Positions 16,156 to 24,028 of a DNA stretch of 64,000 nt are shown in pieces (the stretch's first letter is position 1; every line of letters starts with the position of its first letter). The stretch comes from Bacillota bacterium (GTDB taxonomy: Bacteria > Bacillota > Clostridia > Christensenellales > UMGS416), in NCBI GenBank assembly GCA_023435705.1, contig JAEYRH010000009.1:434001-498000 (forward strand). Direction: 5' to 3'. The translations under genes and the position numbers were made by a program. Below the pieces are notes generated by a model. That model was not told the DNA's origin and made no database searches. It saw only the letters and a list, made by a program, of their open reading frames with translations.

Positions 16156-17206
16156 TTGTCATGTTCAGCGTTGCGCTGTCGGAGGTCAGGTCCAGATACT
16201 CATCAGTGGGCTTACCCTCATGGATCACCCGGATCTTCGGCCTCAGGCAGGAGAGCTCATAATTTTGCACCACGATGCCGATGATGCCGTTGCTGAGCTT
16301 CACGCAGGTGCCGATGGGGTAGGGGGCCACTCTCCTTGTGAAAGCCTTCACCACCTTTGGGTCAAAGGTGGATCCATAACCGCCCATGATGTATTCCATC
16401 GCGTCTGATGGCAGCATAGCGCGCCGGTATGGCCTGTCGGAGATCAATGCGTCATACACGTCGGCCACGTTGACGACTCGCGCGAAAAAGTCGATCTGTT
16501 CGCCGGAGTAGCCAAACGGATACCCGTTGCCGTTGTATTGCTCGTGGTGCAGCAGCACCACTTTCAGCGACTGCTCAGGCACCTTGCCATGGTTGCGCAG
16601 GTAATCATAGCCCTTCTGGCTGTGCTTTTTCATTTCCTCGAACTCTTCGGCGTTCAACCTGCCGGGTTTGTTCATCACCTTTTTGTCGATGAACACTTTG
16701 CCGATGTCATGGATCAACGCGCCCATTGCCAGCTCATGCAACCGTGTACGCGTCAAGCCCAGCACCGTGCCCATCACCGCAGAGAGCACTGCCACGTTTA
16801 CGCTGTGGCTGAAGGTGTAGTCATCAAAAGTGCGCAGGTCCACCACGTTGACCATAAGCTTCCTGTTATACAGGATCTCATCCACAATATCAGTGATCAC
16901 TTTGGAGATCAGGTCAAACTGCTGGGCGGCCTTCATTTCCGTCTTGTTTTGCACGCTGATGAACAGTGATTGTATGTCAGCCTTTGCCTTGTGTTTCAAG
17001 GTGTCGCTGATCACGCTTGCCACTTCCAGGTCCTTTGACAGATCATCGATGATGTATACGCCTTGAAACCCCAATTGGCAGATGCGGTTGATCAGGATGC
17101 CGCTGAGCTTCACACCTTTTCGCAGCATGACCTTCTTGCCTTCCATGATCAGGTCGGATGCCAATATCTGGCCTTCTCGCAGGCAATTGGCCGGTACATA
17201 CCTCAT
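16133..17206 (-). CDS. HD-GYP domain protein, putative cyclic-di-GMP phosphodiesterase
   Basis: 357 residues. After an N-terminal region of about 110 residues starting MRYVPANCLREGQILASDL comes an HD domain with HDIGK (H166, D167) and the extended HD-GYP signature HHEQYNGNGYP at 220-230, then the ADVYDALISDRPYR segment. All listed metal-binding motifs are present, so hydrolysis of cyclic-di-GMP is likely by family; not proven. Start: ATG 17206 fits the family N terminus; ATG 17251 is in frame upstream. It is the third gene of an operon with the lipoprotein and transglutaminase genes. Confidence 0.9.
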   Translation of the reverse strand: MRYVPANCLREGQILASDLIMEGKKVMLRKGVKLSGILINRICQLGFQGVYIIDDLSKDLEVASVISDTLKHKAKADIQSLFISVQNKTEMKAAQQFDLISKVITDIVDEILYNRKLMVNVVDLRTFDDYTFSHSVNVAVLSAVMGTVLGLTRTRLHELAMGALIHDIGKVFIDKKVMNKPGRLNAEEFEEMKKHSQKGYDYLRNHGKVPEQSLKVVLLHHEQYNGNGYPFGYSGEQIDFFARVVNVADVYDALISDRPYRRAMLPSDAMEYIMGGYGSTFDPKVVKAFTRRVAPYPIGTCVKLSNGIIGIVVQNYELSCLRPKIRVIHEGKPTDEYLDLTSDSATLNMTIKEIVLM

Positions 17207-17275
17207 ACGGGCTAGCGTTCCTCTCCAGTTACTCTTCCGGGCGCCGGGCATGCAAAGGCCTGCCCGCTCCGCCGC

Positions 17276-18694
17276 TCAGTCGATCGACTTGATGTTCAGT
17301 TTTTCAGCAAGGGCGCAGTCGATGGCCACATACCCATCCCGGCCCATATACTCTTGCCATTCCTCTTTGTTCAGGAACGATACCACGCTGTTGAATTCCC
17401 CCTTGTTGGCGGCGTCCAGCGCAGTGGTCTCAATCAGGATGTATTCTCCGGAATTGGTCCAGGTTTCCACGGCCACCTGTGCGTGGCCCGGCAGCAGTAT
17501 GATCACGGCGTGCATGTTGGTGCGTTGGATCGCGGAAGCCATCGTCACGGCTGTCTCCACGCACAGGCCGCCTTTCGTTTCGATCACCTGGGCGGGAGTC
17601 TTCACGCTTTGCATGTCTGCGCTGGTGGCGCTGAAGGGAGCCATGATATATTTTACCTGGTATCGGTTGGCCAGTGTATACATCATCGAGCAGACCTGAT
17701 ATGCGGTGATCTCGTCATGGGTGAGCCCTTTGATTTCCTGATAGCCCACGATGGAGTCAATCGCGCCCCCAGTGAGCTCGCTGAAGGAATCGGCGCTGTC
17801 CCGCAGCATCTTGTCGATTTCGTCCGCTTCCGGTGTCACCCACGCCAAAATGTTTTCGCTGTAAGGCGTGCCGTCTGCGCCAGCCCACAGGATATCGTTG
17901 CGGGAATACAGCTTGACCTTGTTTGTGTCCCGCTTGACAATCTCGCCGGTGTTCATGTCTGTCACCGTGACCATCAGTTGCGCTTCTTTGGAGGATTTCA
18001 GGGATTTCGCCACGTTTTCCAGCAGCGGCGGATGGATGATGAGCTCGGTTTCAGCACGGGAAACCTCCACCATCTGCTCAAATTTCTGCGTGAACTCCGG
18101 GATCTCCACAGTGACCATCAGTTTGGTCCGGCCGCGGTCGGTCCAGCATTGCATATACACCACGTAATCCATCGACCGGTAGTTTGCCGGGATGATCTCA
18201 TCATGGAATTTATATTCACAGTTTGTTTTGACAACGTTTGGATCAATCTTCAATTCCTCTGGAAAAGGCTTGAGCTCTGCCGGTTTGGGCCAGAACACAT
18301 AAGCCGCCCCAGCTCCCAGCAGGAGCACCACGACGGCGATGATCGCCACGGCGCCCAACCCCAGGCCCCAAAACAAGCCTGCCCGTGATTTGGTTGCCTT
18401 CGGCGCATAGTCCGGCATAGCTTGACGGATTGCATTCGGCTGGGAAACGGGAGGCGGGGGAGGCGGGGCAACCCCCATGCTTCGAGGCGCAGTGGCGCCT
18501 TGCTGGCTTATAGTCGGGCGCTGTTGTTGCGGCAAAGTGCCTGCCGGTGATCCGCATTTCGGGCAAAAGCGCTCACCATGAGCCATTGACGCACCGCATG
18601 TATTGCATGTGGTCGATACTTTGTGGCCGCATTTCTCGCAAAAGGTCATTGAGTCGCCCAGGGGATGACCGCACTTTTCACAGAATTTCGCCAT
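17276..18694 (-). CDS. Zinc-ribbon, single-pass membrane protein with transglutaminase-like domain
   Basis: 472 residues. Residues 4-22 and 30-48 are two zinc ribbons (CEKCG/CEKCG and CNTCG/CPKCG). A Pro-rich linker and one membrane segment near 106-132 follow, so the ribbons face the cytoplasm and the rest is outside. The C-terminal region carries a transglutaminase-like core with Cys378 in GGLCVETA and His404 in PGHAQVAVE. Such domains often act as proteases or peptide ligases on cell envelopes. The gene follows the lipoprotein by 12 bp and precedes the HD-GYP gene. Its ligand and substrate are unknown. Confidence 0.8.
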   Translation of the reverse strand: MAKFCEKCGHPLGDSMTFCEKCGHKVSTTCNTCGASMAHGERFCPKCGSPAGTLPQQQRPTISQQGATAPRSMGVAPPPPPPVSQPNAIRQAMPDYAPKATKSRAGLFWGLGLGAVAIIAVVVLLLGAGAAYVFWPKPAELKPFPEELKIDPNVVKTNCEYKFHDEIIPANYRSMDYVVYMQCWTDRGRTKLMVTVEIPEFTQKFEQMVEVSRAETELIIHPPLLENVAKSLKSSKEAQLMVTVTDMNTGEIVKRDTNKVKLYSRNDILWAGADGTPYSENILAWVTPEADEIDKMLRDSADSFSELTGGAIDSIVGYQEIKGLTHDEITAYQVCSMMYTLANRYQVKYIMAPFSATSADMQSVKTPAQVIETKGGLCVETAVTMASAIQRTNMHAVIILLPGHAQVAVETWTNSGEYILIETTALDAANKGEFNSVVSFLNKEEWQEYMGRDGYVAIDCALAEKLNIKSID

Positions 18695-18706
18695 TTCTAT
18701 CCCCTC

Positions 18707-19588
18707 CTAGTTCCCCAGCTTGTCAAGGTTGGCCTGCACCCATTTGGACAAGCCTTCGTTGACCTGCTGGACGGTGTTCACATCTTGCTTGAGCTTTTTC
18801 ATGCGGTCTTCCGTATCGGTATTGGCGTCAGCGGTAATCTTGGTGAATTTCCGCTCCAGGATACCCATGCGGTAGGCAGCGCCGTTCCTCCGCACCGGGT
18901 CATTGATTTCCTCAGCGATCAGGGAATATAGCACGGCGTCATTCATTTCATTGAGCGACGCAATCATGTTATCGTTCATGCTCTGAAGGAAGGAGGGCAC
19001 CTCGCTGGATTTCAGCTTGGCGACAGCCTTCTCAATTGCCTGGTTGATTTCTTCATACATCCCGGCTGGGTCGGTGGCACTGACGTTGCCGATGGCATCC
19101 ATCTGCCCGGCCAGATCCAGCAGCGCCTGCATGTAGTGGAGCACTGACATATATTCCTCCACAACGTCACAGGCCAACAAAAACTGGGCAATCTCCGCTT
19201 TCCGCAATTCGGCCATGTCTTTGTTGTCAAGCTCCTGCCTGGCCTTGAGGTCGGACAACGCCTGTTTGAGACGCTTGTCATACTCATCCAGGATGCCCAT
19301 ATAAAGGGTTATTTCAGATTCCGTGATCTCCTCGGTGTCGGAGGAGCTCTCTTCCTCCAGCAACCCCAAATCCTTATCAGCGATCAGTTCATCGATGATC
19401 TTCAAATCCTCGTTTGCGGCCTTTAGTTCTTTCACAATCTCTCCGCTGCTTGCAGCCGCCGCCATGAGGACGCCCGTGGAAGCGTTAGCCGCGACACTTC
19501 TTCCCGACGGAGCTGCACACCCCGCCAAGACCAGAGCAAGCACAAGAACCAGCGAAACCACCTGGGGCCAATTTTTTGCATGGATCAT
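18707..19588 (-). CDS. Putative lipoprotein, helical, unknown function
   Basis: 293 residues from ATG 19588, preceded by CAGGAGGAATTTGT. A basic start, hydrophobic core VSLVLVLALVLAGC and a lipobox LAGC mark a signal peptidase II lipoprotein. The remaining sequence is mostly charged helix, with many Glu, Asp, Lys and Leu, suggesting an extended helical bundle. I recognise no family. It is the first gene of the operon with the zinc-ribbon transglutaminase protein and HD-GYP protein, so the three may serve one envelope function. Confidence 0.75.
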   Translation of the reverse strand: MIHAKNWPQVVSLVLVLALVLAGCAAPSGRSVAANASTGVLMAAAASSGEIVKELKAANEDLKIIDELIADKDLGLLEEESSSDTEEITESEITLYMGILDEYDKRLKQALSDLKARQELDNKDMAELRKAEIAQFLLACDVVEEYMSVLHYMQALLDLAGQMDAIGNVSATDPAGMYEEINQAIEKAVAKLKSSEVPSFLQSMNDNMIASLNEMNDAVLYSLIAEEINDPVRRNGAAYRMGILERKFTKITADANTDTEDRMKKLKQDVNTVQQVNEGLSKWVQANLDKLGN

Positions 19589-19737
19589 ACAAATTCCTCC
19601 TGACCGGCCTGTGCGTTTTCGGATCATAGCATGTCTTCAGCGAGAGCGTAACATTGATATAGATACCCAGATTCTAACATTATATATCACGGTTTTTTTT
19701 TATTCCATACATGTATGGGTGGTTTTATTCGCGTGGG

Positions 19738-20445
19738 TCAGCGCCCCTCTGTCGAATCACCAAAGAAGGGCACTGCGTTCAATATGTTGGGGTCGGTTAC
19801 GTTCACATAAGACTCCGGCACCTGCCCCACAATGATGCATTCTGTCACGAGCACCTTAGTGCTCACATCGATCTGCTGGCTCTGCATGGGGATCACAATC
19901 CTCACGGTAGTGTGAACATTCAAATAGATCTTGTGGCGCGTCTGGTTGATGCCCTGGTTCTGGAATTCGGACTCAAAATCGGTTGTGACAGACCCCACCG
20001 GAATGATGCGGGCATAGACATTCGGCCCCCTGCCGGCCAGCAGCTGGCCGCCCAGCACGGTGCCCAGCGGGATGCCCACGCCGGCCTCGCCGATCTTTGT
20101 GATGTTCCCCTGCGTGGTCATGGCGGTCGTCATCGCGATGTCATTCATTTTCATTGTGTCTGCCTGGATCAAGATCACGTTGCCATCTTTATCTTGCACA
20201 ATGCGGATGAGGTCTGTATATTTCACGGGGTTGGACATGACTGAGCGCACCGAGTCATTCATGGCCTGCACAGCCATGGAGCGCACGCGGGCTTCGGCCA
20301 TTGTGATGATGACCGGCGCGATGTTATGGTCCACATAAACAAACAGGATGACTCCAATAAGCAGTAACACGATGGCTGTGGTGGCCAAACGGATCAAAAA
20401 GGGTCTGGATGGCCGGAAACGAGGCTTGCTCCAGCGGAAACTCAT
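19738..20445 (-). CDS. yunB: Sporulation protein YunB
   Basis: 235 residues with one N-terminal membrane segment (about 18-38) followed by the YunB pattern: DHNIAPVIITMAEARVRSMAVQAMN (key residues N, I-P, A-R, A-A-M-N), then IPLGTVLGGQLLAGRGP near the centre and NVHTTVRIVIPMQS near the end. YunB is made in the mother cell in B. subtilis and is needed for normal spores. ATG 20445 lies six bases after GAGGGGGAG; a further in-frame ATG at 20484 has no ribosome site. Supports a spore-forming host. Confidence 0.9.
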   Translation of the reverse strand: MSFRWSKPRFRPSRPFLIRLATTAIVLLLIGVILFVYVDHNIAPVIITMAEARVRSMAVQAMNDSVRSVMSNPVKYTDLIRIVQDKDGNVILIQADTMKMNDIAMTTAMTTQGNITKIGEAGVGIPLGTVLGGQLLAGRGPNVYARIIPVGSVTTDFESEFQNQGINQTRHKIYLNVHTTVRIVIPMQSQQIDVSTKVLVTECIIVGQVPESYVNVTDPNILNAVPFFGDSTEGR

Positions 20446-20450
20446 GATAC

Positions 20451-20477
20451 TCCCCCTCTGATATTCTATGAGGGGGA
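20451..20477 (-). promoter_or_regulatory. Hairpin covering the yunB ribosome binding site
   Basis: Minus-strand TCCCCCTC (20477-20470) is a perfect complement to GAGGGGGA (20458-20451), which is the yunB Shine-Dalgarno. An 11-nt AT-rich loop separates the arms. Folding would hide the site and could limit yunB translation. Confidence 0.45.
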
Positions 20478-20484
20478 AGTTCAT

Positions 20485-20805
20485 GATATTTGAAATTCTT
20501 CGTTGAGGGGGGATGTGTCGTTTGACGATGACTCAACTAATGACGCAGAGATTGCTACATGAACCCATCAGGATCCGGTTACGAGATTATGGTAGAATTA
20601 TTTCGTATCGGTAATGGGATTGCATTAAAGGTTTGTTTGATTGATGGTGCCAGCCCTAAGTGTGACCAATGAACTGAGGTGAAGCAGATGCTAATTGACC
20701 TGAACACCCTCAATGGCAAGCAAGGTGATACTTGAAGAGCTGGCCTTGCTGAAGAGCTTCTTTTGAGATGTAGCGGTCAAGCCCAGTCAGATAAAACTGC
20801 AGCTT
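20485..20805. other. 321-bp gap between yunB and the AT-rich nuclease candidate
   Basis: No gene can be supported. On the + strand there are two very short frames, at 20513 (34 codons, no proper spacing to a ribosome site) and near 20689 (15 codons after GAGGTGAAG). The second continues in another frame for about a dozen codons, which could be the trace of a decayed gene. Composition shifts from GC-rich to AT-rich across this gap. Confidence 0.3.
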
Positions 20806-22059
20806 CTATAGATATAGATCATATGCAACGATGTGTATGGCAATCTGATCTGAACTGTTGGGTTCTTTATAGAAACGACATTGCCATTCGTTTTTCTGTA
20901 AACGGAGCCGTGCATTGCACATACTGGAATCCTGTAAGCATTTATTGATCGAATCAACCACATTGCCAAAGTCCTTATTGTCCTTATTAAAAATTATAAG
21001 TGAAGTTTTGCTATCTCTCCATGTGGCATAACTGAATAACTGAAGCAATGCATCATTGAACCTAGTAGGTCCATGCCAAATTTTGCACTCTCCTATATAT
21101 GCAGATTTGTTTTTGAATTCTATTCTTATATCCGTTTTTCCAACCTTACTGAACGTTTCGCCAGTTGCAGTACCTTGATAATGAGTATTTAGATTAGATA
21201 GCAATATATCTCGCAACTCTTCTTCGCTCAATTTCTTGAACGTAACTGCTGCTCTTTCCATAGATATGCAGGCTAGGTTTATTATGTTTTTTATGTTTTG
21301 ATAATCTGCATCCGATATCTCAAAATCATTTTGAACTGGTTTTTGTGATGGCATCGCAGGAGGTATTTTTATTTTCGGTTTTAGGATAATTGGAATAGTG
21401 TTCGGCGCAGTATCACTTGGTTTCAGTTGAATGTTTAGTTTTTCACCCAGTGAAATGAAATCTTGGGCTTTTTTAAGGCGATTCTGCAAATAATCATTTA
21501 TTCGTGATTGAAGGTTGTTGTTAAATTTCTCTGTATCTGCGTTTACGTATTGTATCGCCTTTATATATGGATCAAACTCCTTTTTAAACATTTCACTAAT
21601 ATAGTCCTTTATGTTATTTTTTCCTTCAAGTTCTTGATGAGTGTATTCTAGAGAGAAACGAATTGTTCCGAGTTGATTGTTGGTAGGCCTTTTTACATCG
21701 TCAACCACAAAACTAGTTAAAAGAAATGTTGTGGCTCGAATATATAACAAACTAGGATCACCATCATAAGGAATAATGAAAGAAATCCTGTATCCATCAA
21801 TATAGATGTACTCACTTTCATCATGGAATCGAAAATGATTGTAGCGTTTTACTTTTACATTATTTAGCTCTTGTGTCAAATTTTCTAGGTATATAATTAT
21901 CGGCTCAACCATGTGTTTTGCATAGTAATATTGCTTTAGTTCGTCAATGTCTGTGCTTGTAATTTGAGTATCTGATAGTAAATCAATCTCATTTTTTAGC
22001 TTCTGTAAGCATTGTGTAAATGTGCCAGTAGTGTCACCTTTATTGAATAGTTCTACCAT
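20806..22059 (-). CDS. Hypothetical protein with C-terminal PD-(D/E)XK nuclease-like motif
   Basis: 417 residues, unlike anything I can name. The N-terminal ~200 residues are polar with beta-rich and helical parts; a low-complexity Pro/Lys linker follows near 225-250. The C-terminal part has the spacing of a restriction-endonuclease fold: a Glu-rich helix near 285, D310 in GKTDIRI, E324-C-K326 in IGECKIW, then Q340 in a helix (LLQLFSYATW). By analogy these would be the metal-binding Asp, Glu and Lys. The gene is clearly AT-rich against GC-rich neighbours and stands alone, signs of recent transfer. It could be a solitary defence nuclease, a Mrr-like or mobile-element enzyme, or an inactive relative. 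A weak promoter (TTGACT, then TGTTAT) lies 40-70 bp upstream. Confidence 0.7.
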   Translation of the reverse strand: MVELFNKGDTTGTFTQCLQKLKNEIDLLSDTQITSTDIDELKQYYYAKHMVEPIIIYLENLTQELNNVKVKRYNHFRFHDESEYIYIDGYRISFIIPYDGDPSLLYIRATTFLLTSFVVDDVKRPTNNQLGTIRFSLEYTHQELEGKNNIKDYISEMFKKEFDPYIKAIQYVNADTEKFNNNLQSRINDYLQNRLKKAQDFISLGEKLNIQLKPSDTAPNTIPIILKPKIKIPPAMPSQKPVQNDFEISDADYQNIKNIINLACISMERAAVTFKKLSEEELRDILLSNLNTHYQGTATGETFSKVGKTDIRIEFKNKSAYIGECKIWHGPTRFNDALLQLFSYATWRDSKTSLIIFNKDNKDFGNVVDSINKCLQDSSMCNARLRLQKNEWQCRFYKEPNSSDQIAIHIVAYDLYL

Positions 22060-22153
22060 GTTTCATCATCCTAATGTATATTTCATAACATTATTATGTC
22101 TCTTTTAGTCAAGAATTGCAATCTCATTTCATTGTTATAGATCCAATCAATAT

Positions 22154-22182
22154 TTGCATTCCCCTTCATTTTCCTGTATCAT
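22154..22182 (+). promoter_or_regulatory. Promoter of lepA-hemW
   Basis: TTGCAT (22154-22159), spacer 17 bp, TATCAT (22177-22182), 44 bp upstream of the lepA ATG. Confidence 0.5.
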
Positions 22183-22225
22183 TAATCAGTTAAACTCTAT
22201 CTCCCTTTTGAAAGGAAGAAACCAC

Positions 22226-24028
22226 ATGCCCCGCAGGCAGGACTATATCCGCAACTTTTGCATCATCGCCCACATTGACCACGGCAAATCCACGCTGGCC
22301 GACCGCTTGCTGGAATTGACCGGCGCGGTGGCTCGGCGCGACCTTGAGGAGCAAATGCTCGACACGATGGACCTGGAACGTGAGCGCGGCATCACGATCA
22401 AGGCCCAGGCCGTGCGCATGCCCTATGTGGCGCTGGACGGGCAGGAATATGAACTCAATTTGATTGACACTCCCGGACATGTGGACTTCAGCTATGAGGT
22501 CAGCCGGTCGCTGGCGGCATGCGAAGGCGCGATCCTGGTCGTGGACGCCACGCAGGGAATCGAGGCGCAGACGCTGGCCAACGTGTATCTTGCGCTGGAT
22601 CACAACCTGGAGATCATCCCGGTGATCAACAAGATCGACCTGCCCAGCGCCGACGTGGAGGCTGTGCGCAAGGAGATTGAAGACATCATCGGCCTGGACG
22701 CCAAGGACGCTCCGGCGGTCTCTGCCAAGGAGGGCATCAACATTCGTGCCATCCTGGAGCAGGTGGTCAAGCTGGTGCCGCCGCCCAAGGGCAGTGAGGA
22801 AGACACGCTGCGGGCATTGATCTTTGACTCGTATTACGACAACTACAAGGGTGCAATCAGCTTTGTGCGCATTGTTGAGGGCAGCGTGGTGCCAGGCGAC
22901 CGCATCCGCATGATGGCCACCGGTTCGGAGTTTGAGGTTACTGAGGTGGGCATGTTCCGACCCCGTCTCACACCCACCGAAGGCCTTTACGCCGGTGAAG
23001 TAGGCTACATCTGCGCCAGCATCAAGAACGTGGCTGAGACCCGTGTGGGTGACACGATCACCAATGCTTCCTCTCCGGCTTCCGATCCCCTGCCGGGCTA
23101 TAAGGAAGCCATCCCCATGGTGTTCTGCGGCATCTATCCTGCCGACGGCGCCCATTATGAGGATGTGCGCGATGCGTTGGAGAAGCTGAAACTCAACGAC
23201 GCGGCCTTTCAGTTTGAGCCGGAGACGTCGGTTGCGCTGGGCTTCGGGTTCCGCTGCGGCTTTTTGGGCCTGCTGCACATGGAAATCATTCAGCAGCGGC
23301 TGGAGCGGGAGTTTGACCTGGATCTGGTCACCACCGCCCCCAACGTGGTCTACAAGGTGGTGCTCAATGACGGTACGGTGTTGATGATCGACAACCCCAG
23401 CAAGCTGCCCGGCCCCACCGACATCGAGCACATGGAGGAACCGATGACCTCCGCCCACATCATCACGCCGGTGGAGTTTGTAGGGGCCATCATGGGCCTG
23501 TGCCAGGACAAGCGGGGCATCTTCGGCGAGATGAAGTATCTGGAAGCCACCCGCGTGCAATTAAGCTATAAGCTGCCGCTCAATGAGATCATCTATGATT
23601 TCTTTGACGCGTTGAAATCCCGCACGAAGGGCTATGCCTCCTTTGACTATGAGGTGACCGGTTATGAGCCCAGCGAGCTGGTGAAGCTGGACATCTTGTT
23701 GAATGCCGAGGTGTGCGACGCGCTGTCATTGATCACCCACAAGGATAAGGCCTATGCCCGCGGCAGGGCCATGTGCGAAAAGCTGAAGGAAGCGATCCCG
23801 AGGCAGATGTTTGAGATCCCGATCCAGGCGGCCATCGGCGGCAAAATCATCGCCCGCGAGACGGTGAGCGCCTTCCGCAAAGACGTGCTGGCCAAGTGCT
23901 ACGGTGGCGATATCACCAGAAAGAGAAAGCTGCTGGAAAAGCAGAAGGAAGGAAAGAAGCGCATGCGGCAGGTGGGCAGTGTGCAGGTGCCCAGCGAGGC
24001 GTTCATGTCTGTTCTGAAGCTGGATTGA
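22226..24028 (+). CDS. lepA: Elongation factor 4 (LepA)
   Basis: 600 residues, the standard length. G1 AHIDHGKST, G3 DTPGH, G4 NKIDL and the switch region with ERGITIKAQ are intact, and the LepA-specific C-terminal domain ends KKRMRQVGSVQVPSEAF. LepA is a translational GTPase linked to ribosome back-translocation and 30S biogenesis. ATG 22226 lies eight bases after AAAGGAAG; a frame from 22154 is an artefact. The stop codon overlaps the hemW start (TGATG), a conserved coupling. Confidence 0.97.
   Translation: MPRRQDYIRNFCIIAHIDHGKSTLADRLLELTGAVARRDLEEQMLDTMDLERERGITIKAQAVRMPYVALDGQEYELNLIDTPGHVDFSYEVSRSLAACEGAILVVDATQGIEAQTLANVYLALDHNLEIIPVINKIDLPSADVEAVRKEIEDIIGLDAKDAPAVSAKEGINIRAILEQVVKLVPPPKGSEEDTLRALIFDSYYDNYKGAISFVRIVEGSVVPGDRIRMMATGSEFEVTEVGMFRPRLTPTEGLYAGEVGYICASIKNVAETRVGDTITNASSPASDPLPGYKEAIPMVFCGIYPADGAHYEDVRDALEKLKLNDAAFQFEPETSVALGFGFRCGFLGLLHMEIIQQRLEREFDLDLVTTAPNVVYKVVLNDGTVLMIDNPSKLPGPTDIEHMEEPMTSAHIITPVEFVGAIMGLCQDKRGIFGEMKYLEATRVQLSYKLPLNEIIYDFFDALKSRTKGYASFDYEVTGYEPSELVKLDILLNAEVCDALSLITHKDKAYARGRAMCEKLKEAIPRQMFEIPIQAAIGGKIIARETVSAFRKDVLAKCYGGDITRKRKLLEKQKEGKKRMRQVGSVQVPSEAFMSVLKLD

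Noticed and set aside
19700..19720. Palindrome CCATACATGTATGG after yunB as terminator
   Set aside because: On the yunB strand it is followed by A residues, not T; the T run is on the other strand upstream of the stem.
20513..20735. Short + strand ORFs between yunB and the AT-rich gene
   Set aside because: Fewer than 35 codons, poor ribosome site spacing and no recognisable product.
22190..23560. 456-codon minus-strand ORF opposite lepA
   Set aside because: An antisense shadow of a GC-rich coding gene: His- and Ala-rich, no domain.
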